Notes under the pieces: generated by a model | Seen by the model: the letters and a program-made list of their open reading frames with translations, nothing else | Told to the model about the DNA's origin: nothing | Database searches by the model: none | Position numbers and translations under genes: made by a program | Assembly: GCA_964017125.1 (NCBI GenBank) | Contig: OZ024903.1 | Span: forward strand, 61,792,578-61,856,577 | Direction: 5' to 3' | DNA: 64,000 bases | From: Flabesymbios commensalis | Taxonomy: Eukaryota; Annelida; Polychaeta; Terebellida; Flabelligeridae | Part shown: positions 51,741 to 64,000 of the stretch, in pieces | How the letters are laid out: the number at the start of each line of letters is the position of its first letter | How positions within the stretch are numbered: position 1 is the first letter of the stretch

Positions 51741-54156
51741 TAAGCGTCTGTCGCTGCTGTTCTAATTTACCAATGTACACATGGAAATTCAATTTCCGCT
51801 ACAATGATATATTGCATGTTGCAGTGGAGTAAATGGTCATCTCTCATACGTTGAAACATAAATTTGTATTACACAAGAAAAGAAATCAGTAACAAAACAA
51901 AATACTCAACATGGTCAATGAAAGCTACTAAATAAACCATACTTATTGTCCATATCTACATGTGGCCGATGTTTTCTGAAGCCAGATGTATTTGTTTGAC
52001 CCCCAGTGGTATTTAGATTTATAAATGTTGATATATTTTTTAATGTAAGATTATAGCAGCCTGTTATGAAATTGTCTGTATTCAAACTGGGCTGAAATCT
52101 CAAACATTGAACTTTGCTCGACAAAATAAGTATATAATTTGTTAACAACTTGTTTTTACATAATTTGGGTGTGCTGAATTCGAATCAGTCGGATAACGTC
52201 CTAAGTTTAATGTCCTTCGCCTTCAAATTTGCAAAACAAAAAATGGCCGCCAAAACCACATATCTTCTACTTTTTCCGAAAAATAAATGCGCAATTTTTG
52301 GTTTCTGCATGATTTGAAGTTTAGAAATGTATGTCTCAGGTTTTTCGTTTAAAATGACCTTTCTTTGGATTTCAAATTCAAAATAATTACCACCAGCACA
52401 AAATTATAGCGTTTTTATGCATCTAAACTATAATATAATAAAACAACATTATTTAATAAAAATTCAAAAAAATAGACTTGTTAATACGACAAATTAACTT
52501 ACAAGGCATTCAAAACTAAGTTTAATGACATTATATTCTAACATGCTTTGATGTGCTCCGTATTTAGAATGACGTCATGATTTTAATGGTAAATATGCAA
52601 AATGACGGCCATCTTGGATTTTACGATACAATCTAGGTGAGACGATGATAAATAAACATCAGACATGAGTGTTTCTGTCCCCAAGTTATGCAGAAAGCAT
52701 AAATTGAGCATTTCCGTGCGACAAACCAAAAAAATAGGTGGAATTTACATTTTTGACAGCCATTTTGTTTTTCGTTCATTTGAGGGTGAATGTCGCGGCC
52801 ATTTTGATTTTTTTTTCTAAATTTACTTGTCAGTAATGTTTATTCTTGGACCACTAAGTTACTTCAAATAAGTCGTATTATTTTCAGCATGTTTAGCGGT
52901 ATAATGATAGTAACAGTAAATATTAAAAAACGGCGGACGTATTGAATTAAAGGTCAATTAAAGGTCATTTCTTTCCAAAGACACTCGATATAAATTCCTC
53001 GAATAAAAATCTTCAAGAAACCCTAAATTGTGCTTTTATGTGCGATAAACCATAGAAAATACGGGGTTTTAATAACTTTTTGGCGGCCATTTTATGTTTT
53101 GCTAATTTGAAGGTGAAGGTCACTAAATATAGAATATTATTCGAGAGACTCGAATTCAGCACACCCAAATTATGTAAAAACAAGTGAAATAAATAATCGA
53201 CACTATAATACCGACTAATGTTCAATATTTCAGATTTCAGCCTTGACTGAACATACACATTTTCATAAAAGGCTGCAATATTCTCCCATTAAAAAAATAT
53301 ATGTGATATTTATAATTATAAATAACACTCTTTTTTAAGCATACATATGTTTGGTTCAGAAAACATAGGCCAAATATCGATATTTCAAATAATTATGTTT
53401 TATTCAGACGCTTTCATTGACCATGTTGACTATTTTGTTTTGTTGCTTATGTCAATTGTTGTGAAATAAAAGAAATGTTTCAACGTATGTGGAGAGATGA
53501 CTATTTACTCCACTGCAACATGCAATATATCATTGTAACGGGAATTGAATTTCCATGTGTACATTGATAAGCTAGAACATCAGCGATAGACGTTTACGTA
53601 ACTCTACTCCCTCAATCTAAACAGGTTGGGGTGGTCTCAATGACCACTAGAATATGTCAATAATCACCAGGACCGAACGCAGCATGAAGTGAGCTGAGTC
53701 CCATTAAAGTTACACCTATGGAATCAAATTTGATCTTACTTTTTTCCCGATGTGACTTGATGTAAGTTGTTATATTCTCACAATACACAATATTATCTAA
53801 GGCCAGACGGACCCAAAAGTTAGATAAGTTAATACTGAGTGTAGTGATACCAAAAGTGTAAGAATTGGTCCATTCATTGCAAAGATATGGCTATTTTCCG
53901 AACTTGACCTCCACTTTGACGAACATAGCGAAAAACACCCCCTATGTTAGAAAATGGGCTGTACAAAAAAACTGATACCACAATTTGTTTGTACATACTA
54001 CCTGGGGTTGTTGCCGAAGGTCCATTCTACCATTTTGTCAATTCAGATTCAAGATAGTCCGCCGGTTGAACGGAAAAAAATGTTGGTGTCCCTGCTCCTG
54101 GACTATCTGATGAGCAGATTGAAACATGGCTTGATTGATTAAGTCATACATGTAAC

Positions 54157-57100
54157 ACTCCTCCTAACCCATATGTAACCTGCTGTTATTTTCCTGGTTG
54201 CAGCCGTCGTCTCCTCCTAACCCATGTAACCTGCTGTTATCTTCCTGGTAACAGTCGTCGGCTCCTTCTAACCCATGTAACCTGCTGGTATCTTCCTGGT
54301 AACAGTCGTCGTCTCTTCTAACCCATGTAACCTGCTGTTATCCTCCTGGTAACAGTCGTCGTCTCCTCCTAACCCATGTAATCTGCTGTTATCTTCCTGG
54401 TAACAGTCGTCGTCTCCTCCTAACCCATGTAACCTGCTGTTATCTTCCTGATAACAGTCGTCGGCTCCTTTTAACCCATGTAACCTGCTGGTATCTTCCT
54501 GGTAACAGTCGTCGGCTCCTTCTAACCCATGTAACATGTTGGTATCTTACTGGTAACAGTCGTCGTCTCCTTCTAACCCATGTAACCTGCTGGTATCTTC
54601 CTGGTAACAGTCGTCGTCTCTTCTAACCCATGTAACCTGCTGTTATCCTCCTGGTAGCAGTCGTCGTCTCCTCCTAACCCATGTAATCTGCTGTTATCTT
54701 CCTGGTAACAGTCGTCGTCTCCTCCTAACCCATGTAACCTGCTGTTATCTTCCTGATAACAGTCGTCGGCTCCTTTTAACCCATGTAACCTGCTGGTATC
54801 TTCCTGGTAACAGTCGTCGGCTCCTTTTAACCCATGTAACCTGCTGGTATCTTCCTGGTAACAGTCGTCGGCTCCTTCTAACCCATGTAACATGTTGGTA
54901 TCTTCCTGGTAACAGTCGTCGTCTCTTCTAACCCATGTAACCTGCTGTTATCTTCCTGGTAACAGTCGTCGTCTCTTCTAACCCATGTAACCTGCTGTTA
55001 TCTTCTTGGTAACAGCCGCAGTATCCTCCTAACCCATGTAACCTGCTGTTATCTTCCTGGTAACAGTCGTCGGCTCCTTTTAACTCATGTAACCTGCTGG
55101 TATCTTCCTGGTAACAGTCGTCGTCTCCTTCTAACCCATATAACCTGCTGTTATCTTCCTGGTAACAGTCGTCGTCTCCTTCTAACCCATGTAACCTGCT
55201 CTTATCTTCCTGGTAACATCCGTCGTCTCCTCCGAACCCATGTAACCTGTTGGTATCTTCCTGGTAACAGTCGTCGGCTCCTTTTAACCCATGTAGCCTG
55301 CTGTTATCTTCCTGGTAACAACCGTCGTCTCCTCCTTACCCATGTAACCTGCTGTTATCATCCTGGTAACAGCCGTCGGCTCCTTCTAACCCATGTAACC
55401 TGCTGTTATCTTCCTGGTAACAACCGTCGTCTCCTCCTTACCCATGTAACTTGTTGTTATCTTCCTGGTAACAGCCGTCGGATCCTTCTAACCCATGTAA
55501 CCTGCTGTTATCTTCCTGGTAACAACCGTCGTCTCCTCCTTACCCATGTAACCTGCTGTTATCTTCCTGGTAACAGCTGTCGGCTCCTTCTGACCCATGT
55601 AACCTGCTGGTATCTTCCTGGTAACAACCGTCGGCTCCTTCTAACCCATGTAACATGTCGTTATCTTCCTGGTAACAGTCGTCGGCTCCTTCTAACCTAT
55701 GTAACCTGCTGTTGTCTTCCTGGTAACAACCGTCGTCTCCTCCTTACCCATGTAACCTGCTGTTATCTTCCTGGTAACAGCCGTCGGCTCCTTCCAACCC
55801 ATGTAACCTTCTGTTATCTTCCTGGTAACAACCGTCGTCTCCTCCTTACCCATGTAACCTGTTGTTATCTTCCTGGTAGCACCGTCGCCTCCTCCTAACC
55901 CATGTAACCTGCTGGTATCTTCCTGGTAACAGTCGTCGTCTCTTCTAACCAATGTAACCTGCTGTTATCTTTTTGGTAACAGCCGCAGTATCCTCCTAAC
56001 CCATGTAACCTGATGTTATCTTCCTGGTAACAGTCGTCGTCTCTTCCTAACCCATGTAACCTGCTGTTATCTTCCTGGTAACAGTCGTCGGCTCCTTCTA
56101 ACCCATGTAACCTGCTGGTATCTTCCTGGTGACAGTCGTCGTCTCTTCCTAACCCATGTAACCTGCTGTTATCTTCCTGGTAACAGTCGTCGTCTCCTTC
56201 TAACCCATGTAACCTGCTCTTATCTTCCTGGTAACATCCGTCGTCTCCTCCTAACCCATGTAACCTGTTGGTATCTTCCTGGTAACAGTCGTCGGCTCCT
56301 TCTAACCCATGTAACCTGCTGGTATCTTCCTGGTAACAGTCGTCGTCTCTTCCTAACCCATGTAACCTGCTGTTATCTTCCTGGTAACAGTCGTCGTCTC
56401 CTTCTAACCCATGTAACCTGCTCTTATCTTCCTGGTAACATCCGTCGTCTCCTCCTAACCCATGTAACCTGTTGTTATCTTCCTGGTAACAACCGTCGTC
56501 TCCTCCTTACCCATGTAACCTGCTGTTATCTTTCTGGTAACAGCCGTCGGCTCCTTCTAACCCATGTAACCTGCTGTTATCTTCCTGGTAGCAACCGTCG
56601 TCTCCTCCTTACCCATGTAACCTGCTGTTATCTTCTTGGTAACAGCCGTCGGCTCCTTCTAACCCATGTAACCTGCTGGTATCTTCCTGGTAACAACCGT
56701 CGGCTCCTTCTAACCCATGTAACATGTCGTTATCTTCCTGGTAACAGTCGTCGGCTCCTTCTAACCTATGTAACCTGCTGGTATCTTCCTGGTAACAACC
56801 GTCGGCTCCTTCTAACCCATGTAACCTTCTGTTATCTTCCTGGTAACAACCGTCGTCTCCTCCTTACCCATGTAACCTGTTGCTATCTTCCTGGTAACAG
56901 TCGTCGTCTCCTTCTAACCCATGTAACCTGCTCTTATCTTCCTGGTAACATCCGTCGTCTCCTCCGAACCCATGTAACCTGTTGGTATCTTCCTGGTAAC
57001 AGTCGTCGGCTCTTTTTAACCCATGTAGCCTGCTGTTATCTTCCTGGTAACAACCGTCGTCTCCTCCTTACCCATGTAACCTGCTGTTATCATCCTGGTA

Positions 57101-60100
57101 ACAGCCGTCGGCTCCTTCTAACCCATGTAACCTGCTGTTATCTTCCTGGTTACAACCGTCGTCTCCTCCTTACCCCTGTAACCTGTTGTTATCTTCCTGG
57201 TAACAGCCGTCGGATCCTTCTAACCCATGTAATCTGCTGTTATCTTCCTGGTAGCAACCGTCGTCTCCTCCTTACCCATGTAACCTGCTGTTATCTTCCT
57301 GGTAACAGCTGTCGGCTTCTTCTGACCCATGTAACCTGCTGGTATCTTCCTGGTAACAACCGTCGGCTCCTTCTAACCCATGTAACATGTCGTTATCTTC
57401 CTGGTAACAGTCGTCGGCTGCTTTTAACCTATGTAACCTGCTGTTGTCTTCCTGGTAACAAACGTCGTCTCCTCCTTACCCATGTAACCTGCTGTTATCT
57501 TCCTGGTAACAGCCGTCGGCTCCTTCTAACCCATGTAACCTTCTGTTATCTTCCTGGTAACAACCGTCGTCTCCTCCTTACCCATATAACCTGTTGTTAT
57601 CTTCCTGGTAGCACCGTCGCCTCCTCCTAACCCATGTAACCTGCTGGTATCTTCCTGGTAACAGTCGTCGTCTCTTCTAACCAATGTAACCTGCTGTTAT
57701 CCTCCTGGTAACAGCCGCAGTATCCTCCTAACCCATGTAACCTGCTCTTATCTTCCTGGTAACAGTCGTCGGCTCCTTCTAACCCATGTAACCTGCTGGT
57801 ATCTTCCTGGTAACAGTCGTCGTCTCTTCCTAACCCATGTAACCTGCTGTTATCTTCCTGGTAACAGTCGTCGTCTCCTTCTAACCCATGTAACCTGCTC
57901 TTATCTTCCTGGTAACATCCGTCGTCTCCTCCTAACCCATGTAACCTGTTAGTATCTTCCTGGTAACAGTCGTCGGCTCCTTTTAACCCATGTAACCTGC
58001 TGTTATCTTCTTGGTAACAGCCGTCGGCTCCTTCTAACCCATGTAACCTGCTGGTATCTTCCTGGTAACAGTCGTCGTCTCCTACTAACCCATGTAACCT
58101 GCTGGTATCTTCCTGGTAACAGTCGTCGTCTCTTCTAACCCATGTAACCTGCTGTTATCTTCCTGGTAACAGCCGCCGTATCCTCCTAAACCATGTAACC
58201 TGATGTTATCTTCCTGGTAACAGTCGTCGTCTCCTCCTAACCCATGTAACCTGGTGTTATCTTCATGGTAACAGTCGTCGTCTCCTCCTAACCCATGTAA
58301 CCTGCTGTTATCTTCCTGGTAACAGTCGTCGTCTCCTCCTTACCCATGTAACCTGCTGTTATCTTCCTGGTAACAGTCGTCGTCTCCTTCTAACCCATGT
58401 AACCTGCTGTTATCTTCCTGGTAACAGTCGTCGTCTCTTCTAACCCATGTAACCTGCTGTTATCTTCCTGGTAACAGTCGTCGTCTCCTCCTAACCCATA
58501 TAACCTGCTGTTATCTTCCTGGTAACAGTCGTCGTCTCCTTCTAACCCATGTAACCTGCTGTTATCTTCATAGTAACAGTCGTCGTCTCCTCCTTACCCA
58601 TGTAACCTGCTGTTATCTTCATGGTAACAGTCGTCGTCTCCTCCTAACCCATGTAACCTGCTGTTATCTTCATGGTAACAGTCGTCGTCTCCTCCTTACC
58701 CATGTAACCTGCTGTTATCTTCCTGGTAACAGCCGTCGGCTCCTTCCAACCCATGTAACCTTCTGTTATCTTCCTGGTAACAACCGTCGTCTCCTCCTTA
58801 CCCATGTAACCTGTTGTTATCTTCCTGGTAGCACCGTCGCCTCCTCCTAACCCATGTAACCTGCTGGTATCTTCCTGGTAACAGTCGTCGTCTCTTCTAA
58901 CCCATGTAACCTGCTGTTATCTTTTTGGTAACAGCCGCAGTATCCTCCTAACCCATGTAACCTGATGTTATCTTCCTGGTAACAGTCGTCGTCTCTTCCT
59001 AACCCATGTAACCTGCTGTTATCTTCCTGGTAGCAGTCGTCGGCTCCTTCTAACCCATGTAACCTGCTGGTATCTTCCTGGTGACAGTCGTCGTCTCTTC
59101 CTAACCCATGTAACCTGCTGTTATCTTCCTGGTAACAGTCGTCGTCTCCTTCTAACCCATGTAACCTGCTCTTATCTTCCTGGTAACATCCGTCGTCTCC
59201 TCCTAACCCATGTAACCTGTTGGTATCTTCCTGGTAACAGTCGTCGGCTCCTTCTAACCCATGTAACCTGCTGGTATCTTCCTGGTAACAGTCGTCGTCT
59301 CTTCCTAACCCATGTAACCTGCTGTTATCTTCCTGGTAACAGTCGTCGTCTCCTTCTAACCCATGTAACCTGCTCTTATCTTCCTGGTAACATCCGTCGT
59401 CTCCTCCTAACCCATGTAACCTGTTGTTATCTTCCTGGTAACAACCGTCGTCTCCTCCTTACCCATGTAACCTGCTGTTATCTTTCTGGTAACAGCCGTC
59501 GGCTCCTTCTAACCCATGTAACCTGCTGTTATTTTCCTGGTAACAACCGTCGTCTCCTCCTTACCCATGTAACCTGCTGTTATCTTCTTGGTAACAGCCG
59601 TCGGCTCCTTCTAACCCATGTAACCTGCTGGTATCTTCCTGGTAACAACCGTCGGCTCCTTCTAACCCATGTAACATGTCGTTATCTTCCTGGTAACAGT
59701 CGTCGGCTCCTTCTAACCTATGTAACCTGCTGGTATCTTCCTGGTAACAACCGTCGGCTCCTTCTAACCCATGTAACCTTCTGTTATCTTCCTGGTAACA
59801 ACCGTCGTCTCCTCCTTACCCATGTAACCTGTTGCTATCTTCCTGGTAACAGTCGTCGTCTCCTTCTAACCCATGTAACCTGCTCTTATCTTCCTGGTAA
59901 CATCCGTCGTCTCCTCCGAACCCATGTAACCTGTTGGTATCTTCCTGGTAACAGTCGTCGGCTCCTTTTAACCCATGTAGCCTGCTGTTATCTTCCTGGT
60001 AACAACCGTCGTCTCCTCCTTACCCATGTAACCTGCTGTTATCATCCTGGTAACAGCCGTCGGCTCCTTCTAACCCATGTAACCTGCTGTTATCTTCCTG

Positions 60101-63100
60101 GTTACAACCGTCGTCTCCTCCTTACCCCTGTAACCTGTTGTTATCTTCCTGGTAACAGCCGTCGGATCCTTCTAACCCATGTAATCTGCTGTTATCTTCC
60201 TGGTAGCAACCGTCGTCTCCTCCTTACCCATGTAACCTGCTGTTATCTTCCTGGTAACAGCTGTCGGCTTCTTCTGACCCATGTAACCTGCTGGTATCTT
60301 CCTGGTAACAACCGTCGGCTCCTTCTAACCCATGTAACATGTCGTTATCTTCCTGGTAACAGTCGTCGGCTCCTTTTAACCTATGTAACCTGCTGTTGTC
60401 TTCCTGGTAACAAACGTCGTCTCCTCCTTACCCATGTAACCTGCTGTTATCTTCCTGGTAACAGCCGTCGGCTCCTTCTAACCCATGTAACCTTCCGTTA
60501 TCTTCCTGGTAACAACCGTCGTCTCCTCCTTACCCATATAACCTGTTGTTATCTTCCTGGTAGCACCGTCGCCTCCTCCTAACCCATGTAACCTGCTGGT
60601 ATCTTCCTGGTAACAGTCGTCGTCTCTTCTAACCCATGTAACCTGCTGTTATCCTCCTGGTAACAGCCGCAGTATCCTCCTAACCCATGTAACCTGCTCT
60701 TATCTTCCTGGTAACAGTCGTCGGCTCCTTCTAACCCATGTAACCTGCTGGTATCTTCCTGGTAACAGTCGTCGTCTCTTCCTAACCCATGTAACCTGCT
60801 GTTATCTTCCTGGTAACAGTCGTCGTCTCCTTCTAACCCATGTAACCTGCTCTTATCTTCCTGGTAACATCCGTCGTCTCCTCCTAACCCATGTAACCTG
60901 TTAGTATCTTCCTGGTAACAGTCGTCGGCTCCTTTTAACCCATGTAACCTGCTGTTATCTTCTTGGTAACAGCCGTCGGCTCCTTCTAACCCATGTAACC
61001 TGCTGGTATCTTCCTGGTAACAGTCGTCGTCTCCTACTAACCCATGTAACCTGCTGGTATCTTCCTGGTAACAGTCGTCGTCTCTTCTAACCCATGTAAC
61101 CTGCTGTTATCTTCCTGGTAACAGCCGCCGTATCCTCCTAAACCATGTAACCTGATGTTATCTTCCTGGTAACAGTCGTCGTCTCCTCCTAACCCATGTA
61201 ACCTGGTGTTATCTTCATGGTAACAGTCGTCGTCTCCTCCTAACCCATGTAACCTGCTGTTATCTTCCTGGTAACAGTCGTCGTCTCCTCCTTACCCATG
61301 TAACCTGCTGTTATCTTCCTGGTAACAGTCGTCGTCTCCTTCTAACCCATGTAACCTGCTGTTATCTTCCTGGTAACAGTCGTCGTCTCTTCTAACCCAT
61401 GTAACCTGCTGTTATCTTCCTGGTAACAGTCGTCGTCTCCTCCTAACCCATATAACCTGCTGTTATCTTCCTGGTAACAGTCGTCGTCTCCTTCTAACCC
61501 ATGTAACCTGCTGTTATCTTCATAGTAACAGTCGTCGTCTCCTCATTACCCATGTAACCTGCTGTTATCTTCATGGTAACAGTCGTCGTCTCCTCCTAAC
61601 CCATGTAACCTGCTGTTATCTTCATGGTAACAGTCGTCGTCTCCTCCTTACCCATGTAACCTGCTGTTATCTTCATGGTAACAGCCGTCGGCTCCTTTTA
61701 CCCCATGTAACCTGCTGTTATCTTCCTGGTAACATCCGTCGTCTCCTCCTAACCCATGTAACCTCTTGTTATCTTCCTGGCTACAGCCGTCGTCTCTCCT
61801 AACCGTGTAACCTGCTGTTATCCTCCTGGTAACAGTCGTCGTCTCCTACTAACCCATGTAACCTGCTGTTATCTTCATGGTAACAGTCGTCGTCTCCTCC
61901 TTACCCATGTAACCTGCTGTTATCTTCATGGTAACAGTCGTCGTCTCCTCCTAACCCATGTAACCTGCTGTTATCCTCCTGGTAACAGTCGTCGTCTCCT
62001 ACTAACCCATGTAACCTGCTGTTATCTTCCTGGTAACAGTCGTCGTCTCCTCCTTACCCATGTAACCTGCTGTTATCTTCCTGGTAACAGTCGTCGTCTT
62101 CTTCTAACCCATGTAACCTGCTGTTATCTTCCTGGTAACAGTCGTCGTCTCTTCTAACCCATGTAACCTGCTGTTATCTTCCTGGTAACAGTCGTCGTCT
62201 CCTCCTAACCCATATAACCTGCTGTTATCTTCCTGGTAAAAGTCGTCGTCTCCTCCTAACCCATGTAACCTGCTGTTATCTTCATGGTAACAGTCGTCGT
62301 CTCCTCCTTACCCATGTAACCTGCTGTTATCTTCATGGTAACTATCGTCGTCTCCTCCTAACCCATGTAACCTGCTGTTATCTTCATGGTAACAGTCGTC
62401 GTCTCCTCCTAACCCATGTAACCTGTTGGTATCTTCCTGGCTACAGCCGTCGTCTCTCCTAACCGTGTAACCTGCTGTTATCATCCTGGTAACAGTCGTC
62501 GTCTCCTACTAACCCATGTAACCTGCTGTTATCATCCTGGTAACAGTCGTCGTCTCTTCTAACCCATGTAACCCGCTGTTATCTTCCTGGTAACAGCCGC
62601 CGTCTCTTCTAACCCATGTAACCCGCTGTTATCTTCCTGGTAACAGCCGCCGTCTCTCCTAACCCATGTAACCTGCTGTTATCTTCCTGGTAACATCCGT
62701 CGTCTCCTCCTAACCCATGTAACCTCTTGTTATCTTCCTGGCTACAGCCGTCGTCTCTCCTAACCGTGTAACCTGCTGTTATCCTCCTGGTAACAGTCGT
62801 CGTCTCTCCTAACCCATGTAACCTGCTGGTATCTTCCTGGTAACAGTCGTCGTCTCCTCCTTACCCATGTAACCTGATGTTATCTTCATGGTAACAGTCG
62901 TCGTCTCCTCCTAACCCATGTAACCTGCTGTTATCTTCATGGTAACAGTCGTCGTCTCCTCCTAACCCATGTAACCTGTTGGTATCTTCCTGGCTACAGC
63001 CGTCGTCTCTCCTAACCGTGTAACCTGCTGTTATCCTCCTGGTAACAGTCGTCGTCTCCTACTAACCCATGTAACCTGCTGTTATCTTCCTGGTAACAGT

Positions 63101-64000
63101 CGTCGTCTCTTCTAACCCATGTAACCCGCTGTTATCTTCCTGGTAACAGCCGCCGTCTCTCCTAACCCATGTAACCTGCTGTTATCTTCATGGTAACAGT
63201 CGTCGTCTCCTCCTTACCCATGTAACCTGATGTTATCTTCATGGTAACAGTCGTCGTCTCCTCCTAACCCATGTAACCTGTTGGTATCTTCCTGGTAACA
63301 GTCGTCGTCTCCTACTAACCCATGTAACCTGCTGTTATCTTCCTGGTAACAGTCGTCGTCTCTTCTAACCCATGTAACCTGCTGTTATCTTCCTGGTAAC
63401 AGTCGTCGTCTCCTCCTAACCCATATAACCTGCTGTTATCTTCCTGGTAACAGTCGTCGTCTCCTCCTTACCCATGTAACCTGCTGTTATCTTCCTGGTA
63501 ACAGTCGTCGTCTCCTTCTAACCCATGTAACCTGCTGTTATCTTCCTGGTAACAGTCGTCGTCTCTTCTAACCCATGTAATCTGCTGTTATCTTCCTGGT
63601 AACAGTCGTCGTCTCCTCCTAACCCATATAACCTGCTGTTATCTTCCTGGTAACAGTCGTCGTCTCCTCCTAACCCATGTAACCTGCTGTTATCTTCATG
63701 GTAACAGTCGTCGTCTCCTCCTTACCCATGTAACCTGCTGTTATCTTCATGGTAGCAGTCGTCGTCTCCTCCTAACCCATGTGACCTGCTGTTATCTTCA
63801 TGGTAACAGTCGTCGTCTCCTCCTAACCCATGTAACCTGTTGGTATCTTCCTGGCTACAGCCGTCGTCTCTCCTAACCGTGTAACCTGCTGTTATCCTCC
63901 TGGTAACAGTCGTAGTCTCCTACTAACCCATATAACCTGCTGTTATCATCCTGGTAACAGTCGTCGTCTCTTCTAACCCATGTAACCCACTGTTATCTTC
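54157..64000. repeat. 51-bp minisatellite of about 190 units, open at the window end
   Basis: Unit (+): GTCGTCGTCTCCTCCTAACC, CATGTAACCTGCTGTTATCT, TCCTGGTAACA. Frequent variants are GTCGGCTCCTTCT, a 48/50-bp form with TCTCTTCTAACC, CCGCAGTATCC, and CATGGTAACA. On the minus strand the unit is 17 codons without stop (LHGLGGDDDCYQEDNSR) and gives frames of up to about 106 residues, but unit-length changes break them constantly. No start or splice context supports a gene. It lies in the host gene's last intron seen here. Confidence 0.95.
55735..61640. repeat. 2.95-kb tandem duplication inside the minisatellite
   Basis: Block 1 (about 55,735-58,690) and block 2 (about 58,690-61,640) carry the same rare variants in the same order at an offset of 2,952 bp. 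Examples: TAGCACCGTCGCCTCC at 55,875/58,828 and 57,610/60,562, and CTAAACCATG at 58,187/61,138. Only scattered substitutions separate them. A second offset of 1,732 bp relates 55,201-55,900 to 56,933-57,630 inside block 1. Confidence 0.8.

Larger units (their letters stand above)
50512..54070. mobile_element. Giant foldback element, copy 1, 3.6 kb
   Basis: Ends TTCAACCGGCG (50512) and CGCCGGTTGAA-type (ending 54070) start inverted arms that can be followed for over 1 kb: TCTGAATTGACA, AACAACCCCAGGTAGTATGT, GCGAAAAACACC in inverse, TTGGTATCACTACACTCAGT, GTGGTCATTGAGACCACC, TGTTTTCTGAAGCCAGATG, CAAAACAAAAAATGGCCGCC. The centre is about 52,600-52,900. The left arm is lengthened by a nested insertion (50829-51405) and a 66-bp duplication. 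No coding frame. Copy 2 is at 35102-37408. Confidence 0.8.

Noticed and set aside
54268-55952. Minus-strand frames with LHGLGGDDDCYQEDNSR repeats as a gene
   Set aside because: Unit-length variants interrupt the frame throughout 10 kb; kept only as a low-interest observation.

Overview
This is animal genomic DNA: AT-rich, intron-dominated, crowded with repeats, and with no bacterial-type gene layout. The best clue to the host is a CR1/L2-like LINE whose ORF begins with a virus-like 2A peptide (SGDVEINPGP). From established knowledge, that arrangement was described in APE-type LINEs of sea urchin, amphioxus and some other marine invertebrates. A marine invertebrate, perhaps an echinoderm or another deuterostome, is likely; the species cannot be fixed from the sequence.

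The only host gene I can support runs on the + strand from 3,798 to beyond 50,272. I assembled it from eight small exons. Exon 1 encodes a signal peptide. Exons 2 to 8 are 78-90 nt, all phase 1-1 and all multiples of three, and most encode one 25-30 residue cysteine module close to C-x8-C-x5-C-x-W-x-P-x-x-C. The product so far is a secreted or extracellular cysteine-rich repeat protein of about 219 residues that is still open at the last exon. Introns reach 16 and 23 kb. The family is not one I can name, and the gene is the main candidate for something undescribed.

Layout. 1-3,700: palindromic MITE-like repeats, then a TATA-box promoter and 5' UTR. 4.2-20.5 kb (intron 2): a SINE cut by a 200-N gap, a roughly 2-kb hAT-like element with GATTAC-rich ends, a TTAA-flanked MITE, a 2.6-kb minisatellite with a 21-bp unit split by a full-length tRNA-SINE, and a GC-rich 40-bp minisatellite. 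21.3-44.3 kb (intron 4): nested inverted-repeat elements, including one with long arms that encloses the remains of a CXC-type multi-copy gene; a 2.3-kb foldback; an array of short AT palindromes; and the nearly complete 2A LINE. 44.3-50.3 kb: exons 5-8 separated by hairpin families. 50.5-54.07 kb: a giant foldback element carrying a nested insertion with a perfect 8-bp target duplication. 54.16-64.0 kb: an unbroken 51-bp minisatellite of about 190 units with recent 1.73-kb and 2.95-kb internal duplications, which runs off the window.

Six copies of one tRNA-derived SINE, at least six copies of a hairpin with CACTTGAAGTTGTG arms, and a dozen copies of a CCCAGCA-ended palindromic MITE recur across the window. 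Most open reading frames here are chance frames inside tandem repeats. Exon calls rest on reading frame, splice sites and the repeated motif, with no transcript evidence.
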